DNA of 64,000 nt from Nostocaceae cyanobacterium (GTDB taxonomy: Bacteria; Cyanobacteriota; Cyanobacteriia; Cyanobacteriales; Nostocaceae). Every line of letters begins with the position of its first letter. Positions within the stretch are counted from its first letter, which is position 1. The DNA lies in assembly GCA_030065825.1 (NCBI GenBank), contig JASJCY010000024.1, positions 1-64,000 of the forward strand, read 5' to 3'. The notes under the pieces were generated by a model that saw only the letters and a program-made list of their open reading frames with translations, did no database searches and was not told the DNA's origin. This document shows, in pieces, positions 57,194 through 64,000 of the stretch. A program made the position numbers and the translations under genes.

Positions 57194-57282
57194 GTTTGAC
57201 TGGAGGATTTGAAAATAGAATTATGAGTTTTTGGAATAACTAGCAGGTACTATCTTCTATTGTCTCTGGTTGATAATTCATG

Positions 57283-57628
57283 TTATTCCTTTCGGCATAT
57301 TGTTGTCTGCGTTGCCAAGATATTTGATGAAAGGACAATCAAATCCTCAAGATTTTTACCAAATTTACGATTGGCATAATCCAACAATTGTTCGAGTGTG
57401 TATCGTTTTTCTTCTACCTTACCAAAATCATCTACAAAGCGTTCTTTAAATTGGTTCCAATCAAAAGTATCTTTGAGCATTCTTTTGGCGACCAATCCAC
57501 ACAATTCGCGGATGGAATAGTATACTTTAGAATATACTCGCTCAGAGTAATTACTAACAGCAGCCATCACCTAAAATTGAATCATCGATGGGTTGAAAAG
57601 TTGAAACAGAAGATTTTCGTGAAGCCAT
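57283..57628 (-). CDS. Small plasmid protein, possible frameshift at its start
   Basis: The main frame (57283-57570) encodes AAVSNYSERVYSKVYYSIRE and a basic-acidic end. Upstream at 57628 an ATG with a good AGGAG site opens MASRKSSVSTFQPIDDSILG in another frame, ending just where the main frame begins. A single-base shift near 57570 would join them into one 115-residue protein. The alternative is a short frame and a separate GTG start. I favour the joined reading, because the upstream ATG has the best ribosome site. Confidence 0.5.
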
Positions 57629-57726
57629 AATTCAGATATCTCCTAATACTTCATTTCCCTACAGGCGTTAGCCTGAAATGAGTGTTAAGTTATCAGTTAT
57701 CAATAACACTTGGCACTTGAGAACTA

Positions 57727-57972
57727 CTAAAACCAAGATGTATCATCACAATCTGCCATTAAATCTTTGATTTCGCGCTGGTATTGGTAATCAATCTCCA
57801 GTTGTTCTAAGTCTACTTCTAATGCTAAATTTTTCAGTTCTTGCACAATTTCTTGAATGTGGCTTTCTTCACTGACACCTAAGTAGTAAGTCTTGATAAA
57901 TTTGTCCGCTTTACCCATGAATTGTTCAAGATTAGTGACAAATGTCTGTTCATATCCAATTGCTTGAATCAT
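57727..57972 (-). CDS. Small helical protein of unknown function
   Basis: An 81-residue acidic, mostly helical protein (ESHIQEIVQELKNLALEVDLEQLEID). Belongs to a row of small minus-strand genes of the element. No family or motif recognised. Confidence 0.45.
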   Translation of the reverse strand: MIQAIGYEQTFVTNLEQFMGKADKFIKTYYLGVSEESHIQEIVQELKNLALEVDLEQLEIDYQYQREIKDLMADCDDTSWF

Positions 57973-58008
57973 TATCTTTCTCCCAAGAATTGCATATATT
58001 TGATGGAA

Positions 58009-58371
58009 TTAATATTCACTTGGCAGCATGAGAACTTTCTCTGCCAAATAGAGTTTGATGTTGCTAAGTGGAAAATCTGTGTAGAGAATTTCCTGTCTTA
58101 GGACTTCTTGATTGGTATCCCATTCGCAAATCAAAACCCCAGAATTGTCTTTGACTCGCAAATACCAAATTTGGAATTCTTGTAGTTTGGGATTGGAGAG
58201 AAATTTCTTTGTTTGATATGAAGCTATAGCATCTATTAGCCAATAGCAATTTAAGGATTATGCTAGGTACTTTATACCTGGAGTATATTTCAAACCTAGC
58301 CAGTGTTTGTAGAGAATAGTTGAACCGATAAATTGATTTAGTTCTGCTGTTATTTGTTGTGGAGTTTTCAC
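58009..58371 (-). pseudogene. DUF6876-like protein with in-frame TAA at codon 38
   Basis: The GTG at 58371 (VKTPQQITAELNQFIGST) has an AGGA 9 bp upstream. The frame reads YTPGIKYLA, then TAA (58258-58260), then SLNCYWLIDAIASYQTKKF and continues to a stop at 58009 with no other fault: QIWYLRVKDNSGVLICEW, QEILYTDFPLSNIKLYLAEK and LPSEY at the end. These match the conserved segments of DUF6876, where the stop position is normally Glu. It therefore seems otherwise intact: a fresh pseudogene or a read-through gene. Confidence 0.65.
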
Positions 58372-58617
58372 GCTTTTTGTTCCTGATTTTATGGGATTCA
58401 CAATCCCAAAGGCGTGAGCCGTCAAATAAAAACTGCTGATGTACAGATGTCAGCAGTCAAGGAATTGAATATATAAGTTTGATGCGAACACTATTGGCTG
58501 AACTCTGCACTCATTCTCACCTCGCGTTTGGATCTAGCTTGAAATCCTTGTTTATTTATCATTGAAGCAAAGTTAAGGATGATGCTCCTAAAGGACGAAC
58601 GCGGACATTTAACACTC

Positions 58618-58821
58618 CTATTTCTGTTGCTTGTCATCATCTTCAACTTCTTCAGTATTAAAGAGTCCTGGTGGTGTATTTTCCTCAACCCAATGTTCGA
58701 TTAATTCGTGTGCGATATCACTCATGTTTACCCCCTTCCAGGTACACAAGGTGTTAAAACGCCGCTTTAAATTTTCGTTTATCGAGAGGTTTAGCCTGTC
58801 TGTCCTAGTTTTTCTAGGCAT
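58618..58821 (-). CDS. Ribbon-helix-helix DNA-binding protein
   Basis: The ATG at 58821 starts MPRKTRTDRLNLSINENLKR, a beta strand and helix of a ribbon-helix-helix (MetJ/Arc/CopG) domain, continuing with CTWKGVNMSDIAHELIEHWV. The acidic tail ends in DDDKQQK. The frame extends further upstream, but earlier codons lack such a motif. Likely a plasmid copy-number or partition regulator. It is divergent from the coiled-coil gene at 59 kb. Confidence 0.75.
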   Translation of the reverse strand: MPRKTRTDRLNLSINENLKRRFNTLCTWKGVNMSDIAHELIEHWVEENTPPGLFNTEEVEDDDKQQK

Positions 58822-59030
58822 CATAAGTGTTACAAATAATAAAGTTACTACGTGACTAAGTGAATAAGTGATAGAGTTTTGGTATAAAAGCAAAATTCTC
58901 TCAGCATTGCATTTAAGCATTGCGACGAGAGGGTTTGCAACTGTTGTTTTTAAAAACCAAAACCCCCCGCATCGACTCGCAATCAAACCGAGGGGTATGG
59001 TTCTCCCAGTTAAAAGGAGGTATGTCTATT

Positions 59031-60137
59031 ATGCCTTGTGTTGAACTTCCAGTCATCTACTCTTTTGACTACAGCAGCTTTTCTAAGCCTGAGCTAGAAC
59101 AAAAAGCCCAAAAAACCCTATCTAACTTCCTGGGTTTCGTCCGTCAAACCTTTGACGGCTTACTAGAGTGCGGTAAAGCCTTGCAGGACATTTACTACGA
59201 CTGCATTGCCAATTGTCCAAAAGGCAAGAAATTATTTGAGCAATGGTTAGCGTCTGATGACTTTGGCGCATCCCGCTACATCGCCAAAGCCGCAATAGAA
59301 ATTTACAATTGGTTCTCCAAATTGCCAAAGCGGGTACAACGCTTAGTCCGCCAAAACGTCCAATTTTGGAGCGTAGCAGCCCTGCGTCAGCTTACTAAAG
59401 TTTCCCATGACTTGCTTAAGGAACTAGTACGGAATGGCAAGAAAACAGCCGCACAGGTGAAAGAGGCAAGGGAGCAGGGTGAAGGGAGAAAGGGTGAAGA
59501 TTCTTCTCCTCTACCTCAACTAGCTCCTGGAATGCGAATTCTAGTCACCTCTGATGACAATGGCTGGAGTGGCGAACATGGCATTATCATTTCCAAATGG
59601 GAAGGGAATGACAAAGAATCTTGGTGGGTTTTGCTGGATTCTGTAGTTGCTCAAGGACTCACTACCAAGCACTTGTATAAGCCACAACAGCTAAAAGCAG
59701 AAGCAACAGCCAAAGCTACTTCCAAGCTTGGGAATCAAAAACTATTCACTTCTACTGAGGTAGAGTCAAAAATAGCAGAAGCACTGGCACAAAGGGACAG
59801 AGAAAAGGCAGAAGAAGAACTGGGACGGTTCGTTGAAATTCGGGATGCAGCTTTAAAAGCGGCTGAGGAAGAATTATTTGCAGCACGACAACATGCTCAA
59901 AATATGGCACAAGCCAAGGAAAAGCTCGTTCAACAGCTAATTGAGAAAGAGCAGGAATTAGAGAAAGTCCGTCATCTACAAACCAGAAATCAGCAGTTAG
60001 AACAACGGGTGGAGGAATTAGAAAAAAGTCTGGTAAATGCCACTGTAAATGAATGGGGTAATACTTTTACCAAGCAAGCTGCGAAAGTTGTGAACTCGGA
60101 ATTAGAGAAAACTATCAAAGACATAGTGGGAGGGTGA
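59031..60137 (+). CDS. Coiled-coil plasmid protein, 5' part (split by TnpB element)
   Basis: The ATG at 59031 follows GGAGG (59016-59020) at 10 bp. The N-terminal 130 residues form a helical domain (SNFLGFVRQTFDGLLECGKA, then FWSVAALRQLTKVSHDLLKE), then an SH3/KOW-like part (LAPGMRILVTSDDNGWSGEH), then a long coiled coil. The frame stops at 60137 directly where hairpins of the TnpB element begin, and a matching coiled-coil tail continues after it (61570-61755). It is probably a broken DNA-binding plasmid protein related in design to the one at 48.9 kb. Confidence 0.65.
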   Translation: MPCVELPVIYSFDYSSFSKPELEQKAQKTLSNFLGFVRQTFDGLLECGKALQDIYYDCIANCPKGKKLFEQWLASDDFGASRYIAKAAIEIYNWFSKLPKRVQRLVRQNVQFWSVAALRQLTKVSHDLLKELVRNGKKTAAQVKEAREQGEGRKGEDSSPLPQLAPGMRILVTSDDNGWSGEHGIIISKWEGNDKESWWVLLDSVVAQGLTTKHLYKPQQLKAEATAKATSKLGNQKLFTSTEVESKIAEALAQRDREKAEEELGRFVEIRDAALKAAEEELFAARQHAQNMAQAKEKLVQQLIEKEQELEKVRHLQTRNQQLEQRVEELEKSLVNATVNEWGNTFTKQAAKVVNSELEKTIKDIVGG

Positions 60138-60140
60138 GAA

Positions 60141-60242
60141 CCCCTTCGCTTCAGCGAGGGGATGAAACCCGACTCAAAGGGATTTATCCCTTTGTTTCCC
60201 TTGATCATAAATTTCCTACAAAACATGATATCATTTTGTAGG
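60141..60242 (+). mobile_element. Left-side hairpins of the TnpB element
   Basis: Three hairpins precede tnpB: CCCCTTCGCT-tc-AGCGAGGGG (60141-60161), AAAGGGAT-tt-ATCCCTTT (60176-60193) and CCTACAAAA...TTTTGTAGG (60215-60242). The last includes an ATGATATCAT palindrome and overlaps the AGG of the ribosome site (TAGGAGGTG), so folding could hide it. TTGAT, a motif used as target by some IS200/IS605 elements, occurs at 60201-60205. Confidence 0.55.
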
Positions 60243-60254
60243 AGGTGATAAATA

Positions 60255-61517
60255 GTGTTAACTCTGACTTACGAATACAAAGCCAATCCTACAGATGAGC
60301 AAATTAAATTAATTGAACACACGCTTGATGTTTGTCGCCAAGTGTGGAATTTTGCATTACGTGAACGTAAGGATTGGATCAACTCCCGCAAGTCTCCTGT
60401 TAATGCTTGTTCAATCACTTGTGAGTACATTATTCCAGCAGACGCACCATACCCAAACTACAACACCCAAGCTAAGTCTTTAACCCAAGCTAAAAAGCAG
60501 TATCCAGAACTAAAAACTGTTAATGCCCAAGTGCTGCAACAGGTGTTGAGAAAACTGGAAACCGCATTTATCGATATGAAACGTAAAGGAATGGGTTTTC
60601 CTCGGTTCAAGAATCGATACAGAATGCGCTCTTACGTTTACCCTCAACTTGGCGAAGGTCAAATATTAAGAGGTAATCAAATTAAATTACCGCAGATTGG
60701 GTGGGTGGAGTATGTGAAGTCACGGGAGATACCTGATGGTTTTGTGATTAAACAAGTTCGTGTTGTTCGCAAAGCTTCTGGATATTTCTTGATGTTTACA
60801 CTGGAATGTAATGTTGATATTCCTAGTCCAGTCGCATCTGGGCATCCAAGGGGTATTGATTTAGGACTAGATAAATTTGCAGCTACTTCCGATGGTGAGT
60901 TGATTGAACGTCCTAGATTTCTTCAGACACTACACCGTAAGCTGAAATTGCTACAACGTAGACTGAAGAAAAAGCAGAAAGGGTCAAACAATCGTCACAA
61001 ATTAAATCGGAAAATCGCAAGATTACATCAACGCATTTCTGATACTCGCAAAGACTGGCACTTTAAGTTAGTCCATAAACTTTGTGAGGATGCGGGAATG
61101 ATTTTTGTTGAGGATATTGATTTCCGTGTTTGGGCTAGAGGAATGCTTTGCAAACATACTCTTGATGCTGGATTTGGACAGTTTGTCTCAATCTTGCAAT
61201 GGGTATGTTGGAAACGAGGGGTATATTTTGCGAAGGTTGACAAAGACTACACATCTCAAGTTTGCCCTCAATGTAATGCCCACACTGGGAAAAAAGAACT
61301 AGGGGACAGGATACATTTTTGTCCTGAATGCGGCTACACAACGCACAGAGATGTTGCAGCCGCACAAGTGATCCGTAACAGAGGGATCGATGCGCTGGGA
61401 CGCAGCGTGGATCAAAATGCCTGTGGAGACGGTCTGACGGGGACTGGGAACAGTCTAGTTAAGAGTCAAAGAAGCAGGAAGAAGGGTGGAGAGGCACGGA
61501 TTCATCCTGCCTCGTAA
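60255..61517 (+). CDS. tnpB: TnpB (IS605 OrfB/IS1341-type) RNA-guided nuclease
   Basis: A 420-residue TnpB. The RuvC residues are visible: D202 (GIDLGLDKFA), E286 (FVEDIDF) and D366 (HRDVAAA), with the zinc finger C337, C340, C356 and C359. All catalytic positions are intact. The start is GTG 60255, 9 bp after GGAGG. There is no TnpA, so it is a solitary element that moves only with help. It probably uses an omega RNA from its 3' end to cut DNA beside a target motif. It interrupts the coiled-coil gene. Confidence 0.92.
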   Translation: MLTLTYEYKANPTDEQIKLIEHTLDVCRQVWNFALRERKDWINSRKSPVNACSITCEYIIPADAPYPNYNTQAKSLTQAKKQYPELKTVNAQVLQQVLRKLETAFIDMKRKGMGFPRFKNRYRMRSYVYPQLGEGQILRGNQIKLPQIGWVEYVKSREIPDGFVIKQVRVVRKASGYFLMFTLECNVDIPSPVASGHPRGIDLGLDKFAATSDGELIERPRFLQTLHRKLKLLQRRLKKKQKGSNNRHKLNRKIARLHQRISDTRKDWHFKLVHKLCEDAGMIFVEDIDFRVWARGMLCKHTLDAGFGQFVSILQWVCWKRGVYFAKVDKDYTSQVCPQCNAHTGKKELGDRIHFCPECGYTTHRDVAAAQVIRNRGIDALGRSVDQNACGDGLTGTGNSLVKSQRSRKKGGEARIHPAS

Positions 61518-61531
61518 CATCCTTTGAGAAT

Positions 61532-61552
61532 CCCTTGATTTCTAATCAGGGG
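61532..61552 (+). ncRNA. Right-end hairpin, possible omega-RNA 3' end
   Basis: CCCTTGATT-TCT-AATCAGGGG forms a stable hairpin 15 bp after the tnpB stop. The family's guide RNA covers the 3' end of tnpB and the right end, with the guide in the flanking sequence, here from about 61559. The extent of the RNA is inferred. Confidence 0.5.
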
Positions 61553-61569
61553 AGTACGTCAATGAACCA

Positions 61570-61755
61570 TTGATGTCAGAGGTAGAACGGTTACAAGGTT
61601 TGGTAGAAGTGCAAAAAGGGGAGTTAAGCAAACTCCAAGCTGTCAACCAGAAACAGCAACAAGAACTCACGCAATTACAGCATTTAGTTCAGACTTACTC
61701 GCAATTTACTAAGCATTCTAGAAGCTACACTTTATTTAAATATGAAGTTTTGTAA
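61570..61755 (+). pseudogene. Coiled-coil protein, 3' part downstream of TnpB
   Basis: A 61-residue coiled coil (SEVERLQGLVEVQKGELSKL, then QKQQQELTQLQHLVQTY) without a good start, reading in the direction of the split gene. It ends LFKYEVL inside a 73-bp direct repeat, so its own C-terminus has also been replaced. Together with 59031-60137 it would have formed one longer coiled-coil protein. Confidence 0.6.
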
Positions 61756-61808
61756 CAAATTGTGGAATATCTAGGTGTTTGTTCCTGAGTATAAGCACGA
61801 AGTTCAGC
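61736..61808 (+). repeat. 73-bp direct repeat, first copy
   Basis: Starts TTAAATATGAAGTTTTGTAA and ends AAGCACGAAGTTCAGC. It matches 62797-62869 with a handful of mismatches (A/G, AT/TC, G/T). The pair flanks the Crp-like gene. Confidence 0.88.
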
Positions 61809-61844
61809 CTTTGTAAAAAATATAACAAATTAGTTCTATAATAA

Positions 61845-62429
61845 ATGACGGCTATTTCATCACTTGAAAACGATATTCTTTCCCATGAAATTCACTTAAA
61901 ATTACTTGAATGGAATGAAATAAAATCCAAGATATCAGAATTTTCATTTACAAAGAAGAGTGTCATTTTTAGCCAAACTCTTGTTTGCGATAAAATCTTC
62001 TTCATTTCGGACGGTATCGCTGCATCTGAACAAATTATGCCAGAAGGCATTTCAATAATTACACAATTCTTCAGTAGAGGGCAATTCTGCTCAAATATCA
62101 CGAGTGCTTTAACGAAAGAGTATGCTAACGACACACTGATTGCCATCACGGATGTTAACGGTGTTTCGATGTCGATAAATTTTTTTCTCGAAGAATATTA
62201 TAAAGGGAACGCATTTGGTGAGTATTTACGGAAAAAGATACTTGAGGGGCTTCTCTTTGACAAGAAAATTATTTGTACAAAAACCTTGTTGAGCACGGAG
62301 TACCGTTATCGATTTCTTGAAGAGCATCAACAGGATGTTATTCATTGTGTCCCAGATAAGGACATTGCGAGATTTATGGGTATTACGCCGCAGGGGCTTT
62401 CCCGCTTTCTTAAACATCGATCTGCATAA
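61845..62429 (+). CDS. Crp/Fnr-type transcription factor
   Basis: A 194-residue regulator: a beta-rich cyclic-nucleotide-like N-domain (KSVIFSQTLVCDKIFFISDG) and a C-terminal helix-turn-helix (PDKDIARFMGITPQGLSRFL). The cAMP-contact residues of Crp are not obvious, so the effector may differ. It lies inside a 1-kb segment flanked by direct repeats, suggesting recent acquisition or duplication. A perfect palindrome TTAACC-GA-GGTTAA directly after the stop (62433-62446) could be an operator or a weak terminator. Confidence 0.75.
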   Translation: MTAISSLENDILSHEIHLKLLEWNEIKSKISEFSFTKKSVIFSQTLVCDKIFFISDGIAASEQIMPEGISIITQFFSRGQFCSNITSALTKEYANDTLIAITDVNGVSMSINFFLEEYYKGNAFGEYLRKKILEGLLFDKKIICTKTLLSTEYRYRFLEEHQQDVIHCVPDKDIARFMGITPQGLSRFLKHRSA

Positions 62430-63034
62430 TAGTTAACCGAGGTTAATTACATAGACTATGAATTTAGTTTAGTATCTTATGTGATAAGTGAAAAGTATCA
62501 GGACTTAAGCAACTGGTACATTTACCTTAAAACTGTCAGATAGTAGTGATTTGTCTATAATGCCTATAAATCAATGAACATAGAGTTTTATCCCAAATTA
62601 AAGTATGTGTGAGGGTTGCCATAATTTTGTGACGCGCAGCTTTAGTCCTAAGTATAAAATATATTTTCTTATTGCTAACTATTAATCTTGTTGCTACACA
62701 ATCACCAAGGGTGCATTTTTGGTGACGCAAGCTACCACCGTAGGTTGCCGGGAAATTAAATCCATCTGTTTTAGTTAACTGTTCAAGAATTGGTAATTAA
62801 ATATGAAGTTTTGTAACAAGTTGTGGAATTCCTAGGTTTTTGTTCCTGAGTATAAGCACGAAGTTCAGCTTGCAGGTTGTTGTTGATTGGTTCAAGCAAC
62901 TGACAATAGCTGAATCTGAGGAGGGTAAAACCTCACTGACATCCCATTGTATCCGTGAAAATCTAATTTCCAAATAGGAGCAAACACCATGAATCAAGCA
63001 CTAAAAGAGGGGAACCTTCTGTCTGCATCATCAA
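62430..63034. other. Gene-poor segment with the second direct repeat
   Basis: After the regulator the sequence has no gene I can support. It includes the palindrome at 62433-62446 and the repeat copy at 62797-62869. A frame just after the repeat (about 62812-62975: CGIPRFLFLSISTKFSLQVV...) lacks a start and looks like a remnant. A short frame from the ATG at 62989 (MNQALKEGNLLSASSSQLR) has a good AGGAG site but stops after 19 codons. Confidence 0.45.
62797..62869 (+). repeat. 73-bp direct repeat, second copy
   Basis: Second copy of 61736-61808. The sequence to its right (TTGCAGGTTGTTG...) continues as a remnant frame, while the first copy is followed by unrelated sequence, so the segment between the copies was probably inserted or duplicated. 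Confidence 0.88.
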
Positions 63035-63114
63035 GTCAACTTCGGTAGCTTTGGTAACAGCATTTATGGAGTTTATTCCGTAAATCCTACCAGCGTAGCT
63101 GATTCAAAATCATA
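63035..63114 (+). pseudogene. LamG-region duplicate fragment
   Basis: Translated, the stretch reads VNFGSFGNSIYGVYSVNPTS and stops shortly after. The gene that follows has VNLGSLGSSIYGTYSGNPTS at the same phase, so this is a partial, diverged duplicate of its start region and not a working gene. Confidence 0.7.
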
Positions 63115-63137
63115 GATCGCACTGTAAACACAAATAA

Positions 63138-64000
63138 ATGGATAATAGAACTATGGCTTCATATGACAACGAAATTCTTCTAGACAATCCTCTCGCATAC
63201 TGGAAGTTAGATGAAGAAAGCGGTACGATAGTCAACTTAGGTAGCTTGGGTAGCAGCATCTATGGAACCTATTCAGGAAATCCTACCAGCGTATCGGGAT
63301 TAGTCGGTGATGATAACGCAATGGATTTTGATGGTGTTGATGATGGGGTTTTAATTGACAATCACAGTAGCATCAATGCAAGTACTTCCTATTCCCAAAA
63401 AACCATTGAGTTAACCTTTAATGCTGATAGTGTTAGCGGTACACAAATTCTCTATGAACAAGGAGGTAGTTGGAGCGGACTCAACATTTATTTAGAAGAT
63501 AATCAACTAAATTTGGGAGTTTGGGCAAATGGTTCTGGGGAATGGCTGAGTTCCGACATAGGTGCTAATACTACATACAATGTGGTTTTAGTTTTTGATA
63601 ATGGTAATCTTGCCGGTTATGTAAATGGGGAATCAATCGGTACAGTAACTACTAGTTTCAATTCCATTCCCAGTCATACCGGTGGTGTTGCTATTGGTCA
63701 GCTAAATAACGATACTCGCTTAAATAACGATACTCCCTCTTCTACAGGGAGTATAACAGGGAATAGTGGCTATTACTTTGACGGTACGATAGATGATGTC
63801 GCACTTTACAACACTGCACTTTCACAGGAGCGAGTTGAAGCACATTATAGTGCAATTCATATTATTGGAAGTAATTACAATGACTATCTTGAAGGTGATG
63901 CTGGGGATAATATAATTATTGGTGATGGGAATGATAATGTTCTCAGTTTAGATGGTACTAATGATTATGTAATCACTAACAGCTTAACCGGACTTAATAC
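63138..64000 (+). CDS. LamG-like lectin domain plus calcium-binding repeats (partial)
   Basis: The ATG at 63138 (or 63153, MASYDNEILLDNPLAYWKLD) opens a frame that runs off the window. Residues 10-230 match a LamG/concanavalin-like beta-sandwich (AMDFDGVDDGVLIDNHSS, then YYFDGTIDDVALYNTALSQE). Next comes GSNYNDYLEGDAGDNIIIGD, the start of hemolysin-type (RTX) calcium-binding nonapeptides. Such proteins are usually secreted or surface adhesins exported by type I systems; no N-terminal signal peptide is present, which fits. The C-terminus is unknown. Confidence 0.85.
   Translation, partial: MDNRTMASYDNEILLDNPLAYWKLDEESGTIVNLGSLGSSIYGTYSGNPTSVSGLVGDDNAMDFDGVDDGVLIDNHSSINASTSYSQKTIELTFNADSVSGTQILYEQGGSWSGLNIYLEDNQLNLGVWANGSGEWLSSDIGANTTYNVVLVFDNGNLAGYVNGESIGTVTTSFNSIPSHTGGVAIGQLNNDTRLNNDTPSSTGSITGNSGYYFDGTIDDVALYNTALSQERVEAHYSAIHIIGSNYNDYLEGDAGDNIIIGDGNDNVLSLDGTNDYVITNSLTGLN

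Overview
The window comes from a filamentous, Nostocales-type cyanobacterium. GCGATCGC (HIP1) octamers are scattered throughout, several genes are typical of cyanobacteria (DUF3318, YbjN-like, DUF6753, DUF6876, cyanobacterial serine-recombinase remnants), and most spacers carry the short heptad repeats seen in these genomes.

Layout: 1-4.1 kb is chromosome-like (STAS/sugar-transferase fusion, queE, DUF3318, YbjN-like) and begins with three evenly spaced perfect palindromes. 4.3-9.2 kb is a graveyard of mobile DNA: a serine-recombinase relic, a broken transposase, four uncharacterised collinear genes (one with an in-frame stop), and a tRNA-Phe 3' half inside an att-like region. 9.6-18.6 kb holds Rpn-type nucleases, broken macro-domain and SWIM genes, and a TetR-controlled redox operon (NADP oxidoreductase, glutaredoxin with a stop at codon 5, YHS, GST, FMN-binding oxidase-like). 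The TetR palindrome occurs at both ends of tetR.

18.7-62 kb looks like a conjugative plasmid or integrated conjugative element. It has a primase-helicase (DUF3854/DUF927 type), a nearly complete T4SS (VirB2-B3-B4-B5-like-B6-B8-B10-B9 and VirD4), an AAA+ ATPase, an actin-like ParM with a small partner, a ParA-like ATPase with DUF6753, antirepressor-like proteins, and several small plasmid genes. The only relaxase seen (MobV) is truncated and carries a stop, so transfer may be lost or use a relaxase elsewhere. At 50.5-54.3 kb a 1264-residue protein has the signatures of a two-barrel RNA polymerase: a VTRSP...G motif, a HP motif and the catalytic DFDGD, closer to QDE-1/YonO-type enzymes than to standard RpoC. 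It is the most interesting gene here. A solitary TnpB splits a coiled-coil plasmid gene at 60-61.6 kb. The window ends in a LamG-like/calcium-binding repeat protein that runs off the edge.

Two unusual repeats cross gene boundaries. A ~170-bp element with inverted ends is read in frame inside two proteins and lies once between genes. A 29-bp repeat sits inside both the relaxase and the polymerase-like gene. Several otherwise intact genes carry a single in-frame TAA. All family assignments rest on motif reading alone; no database search was possible.
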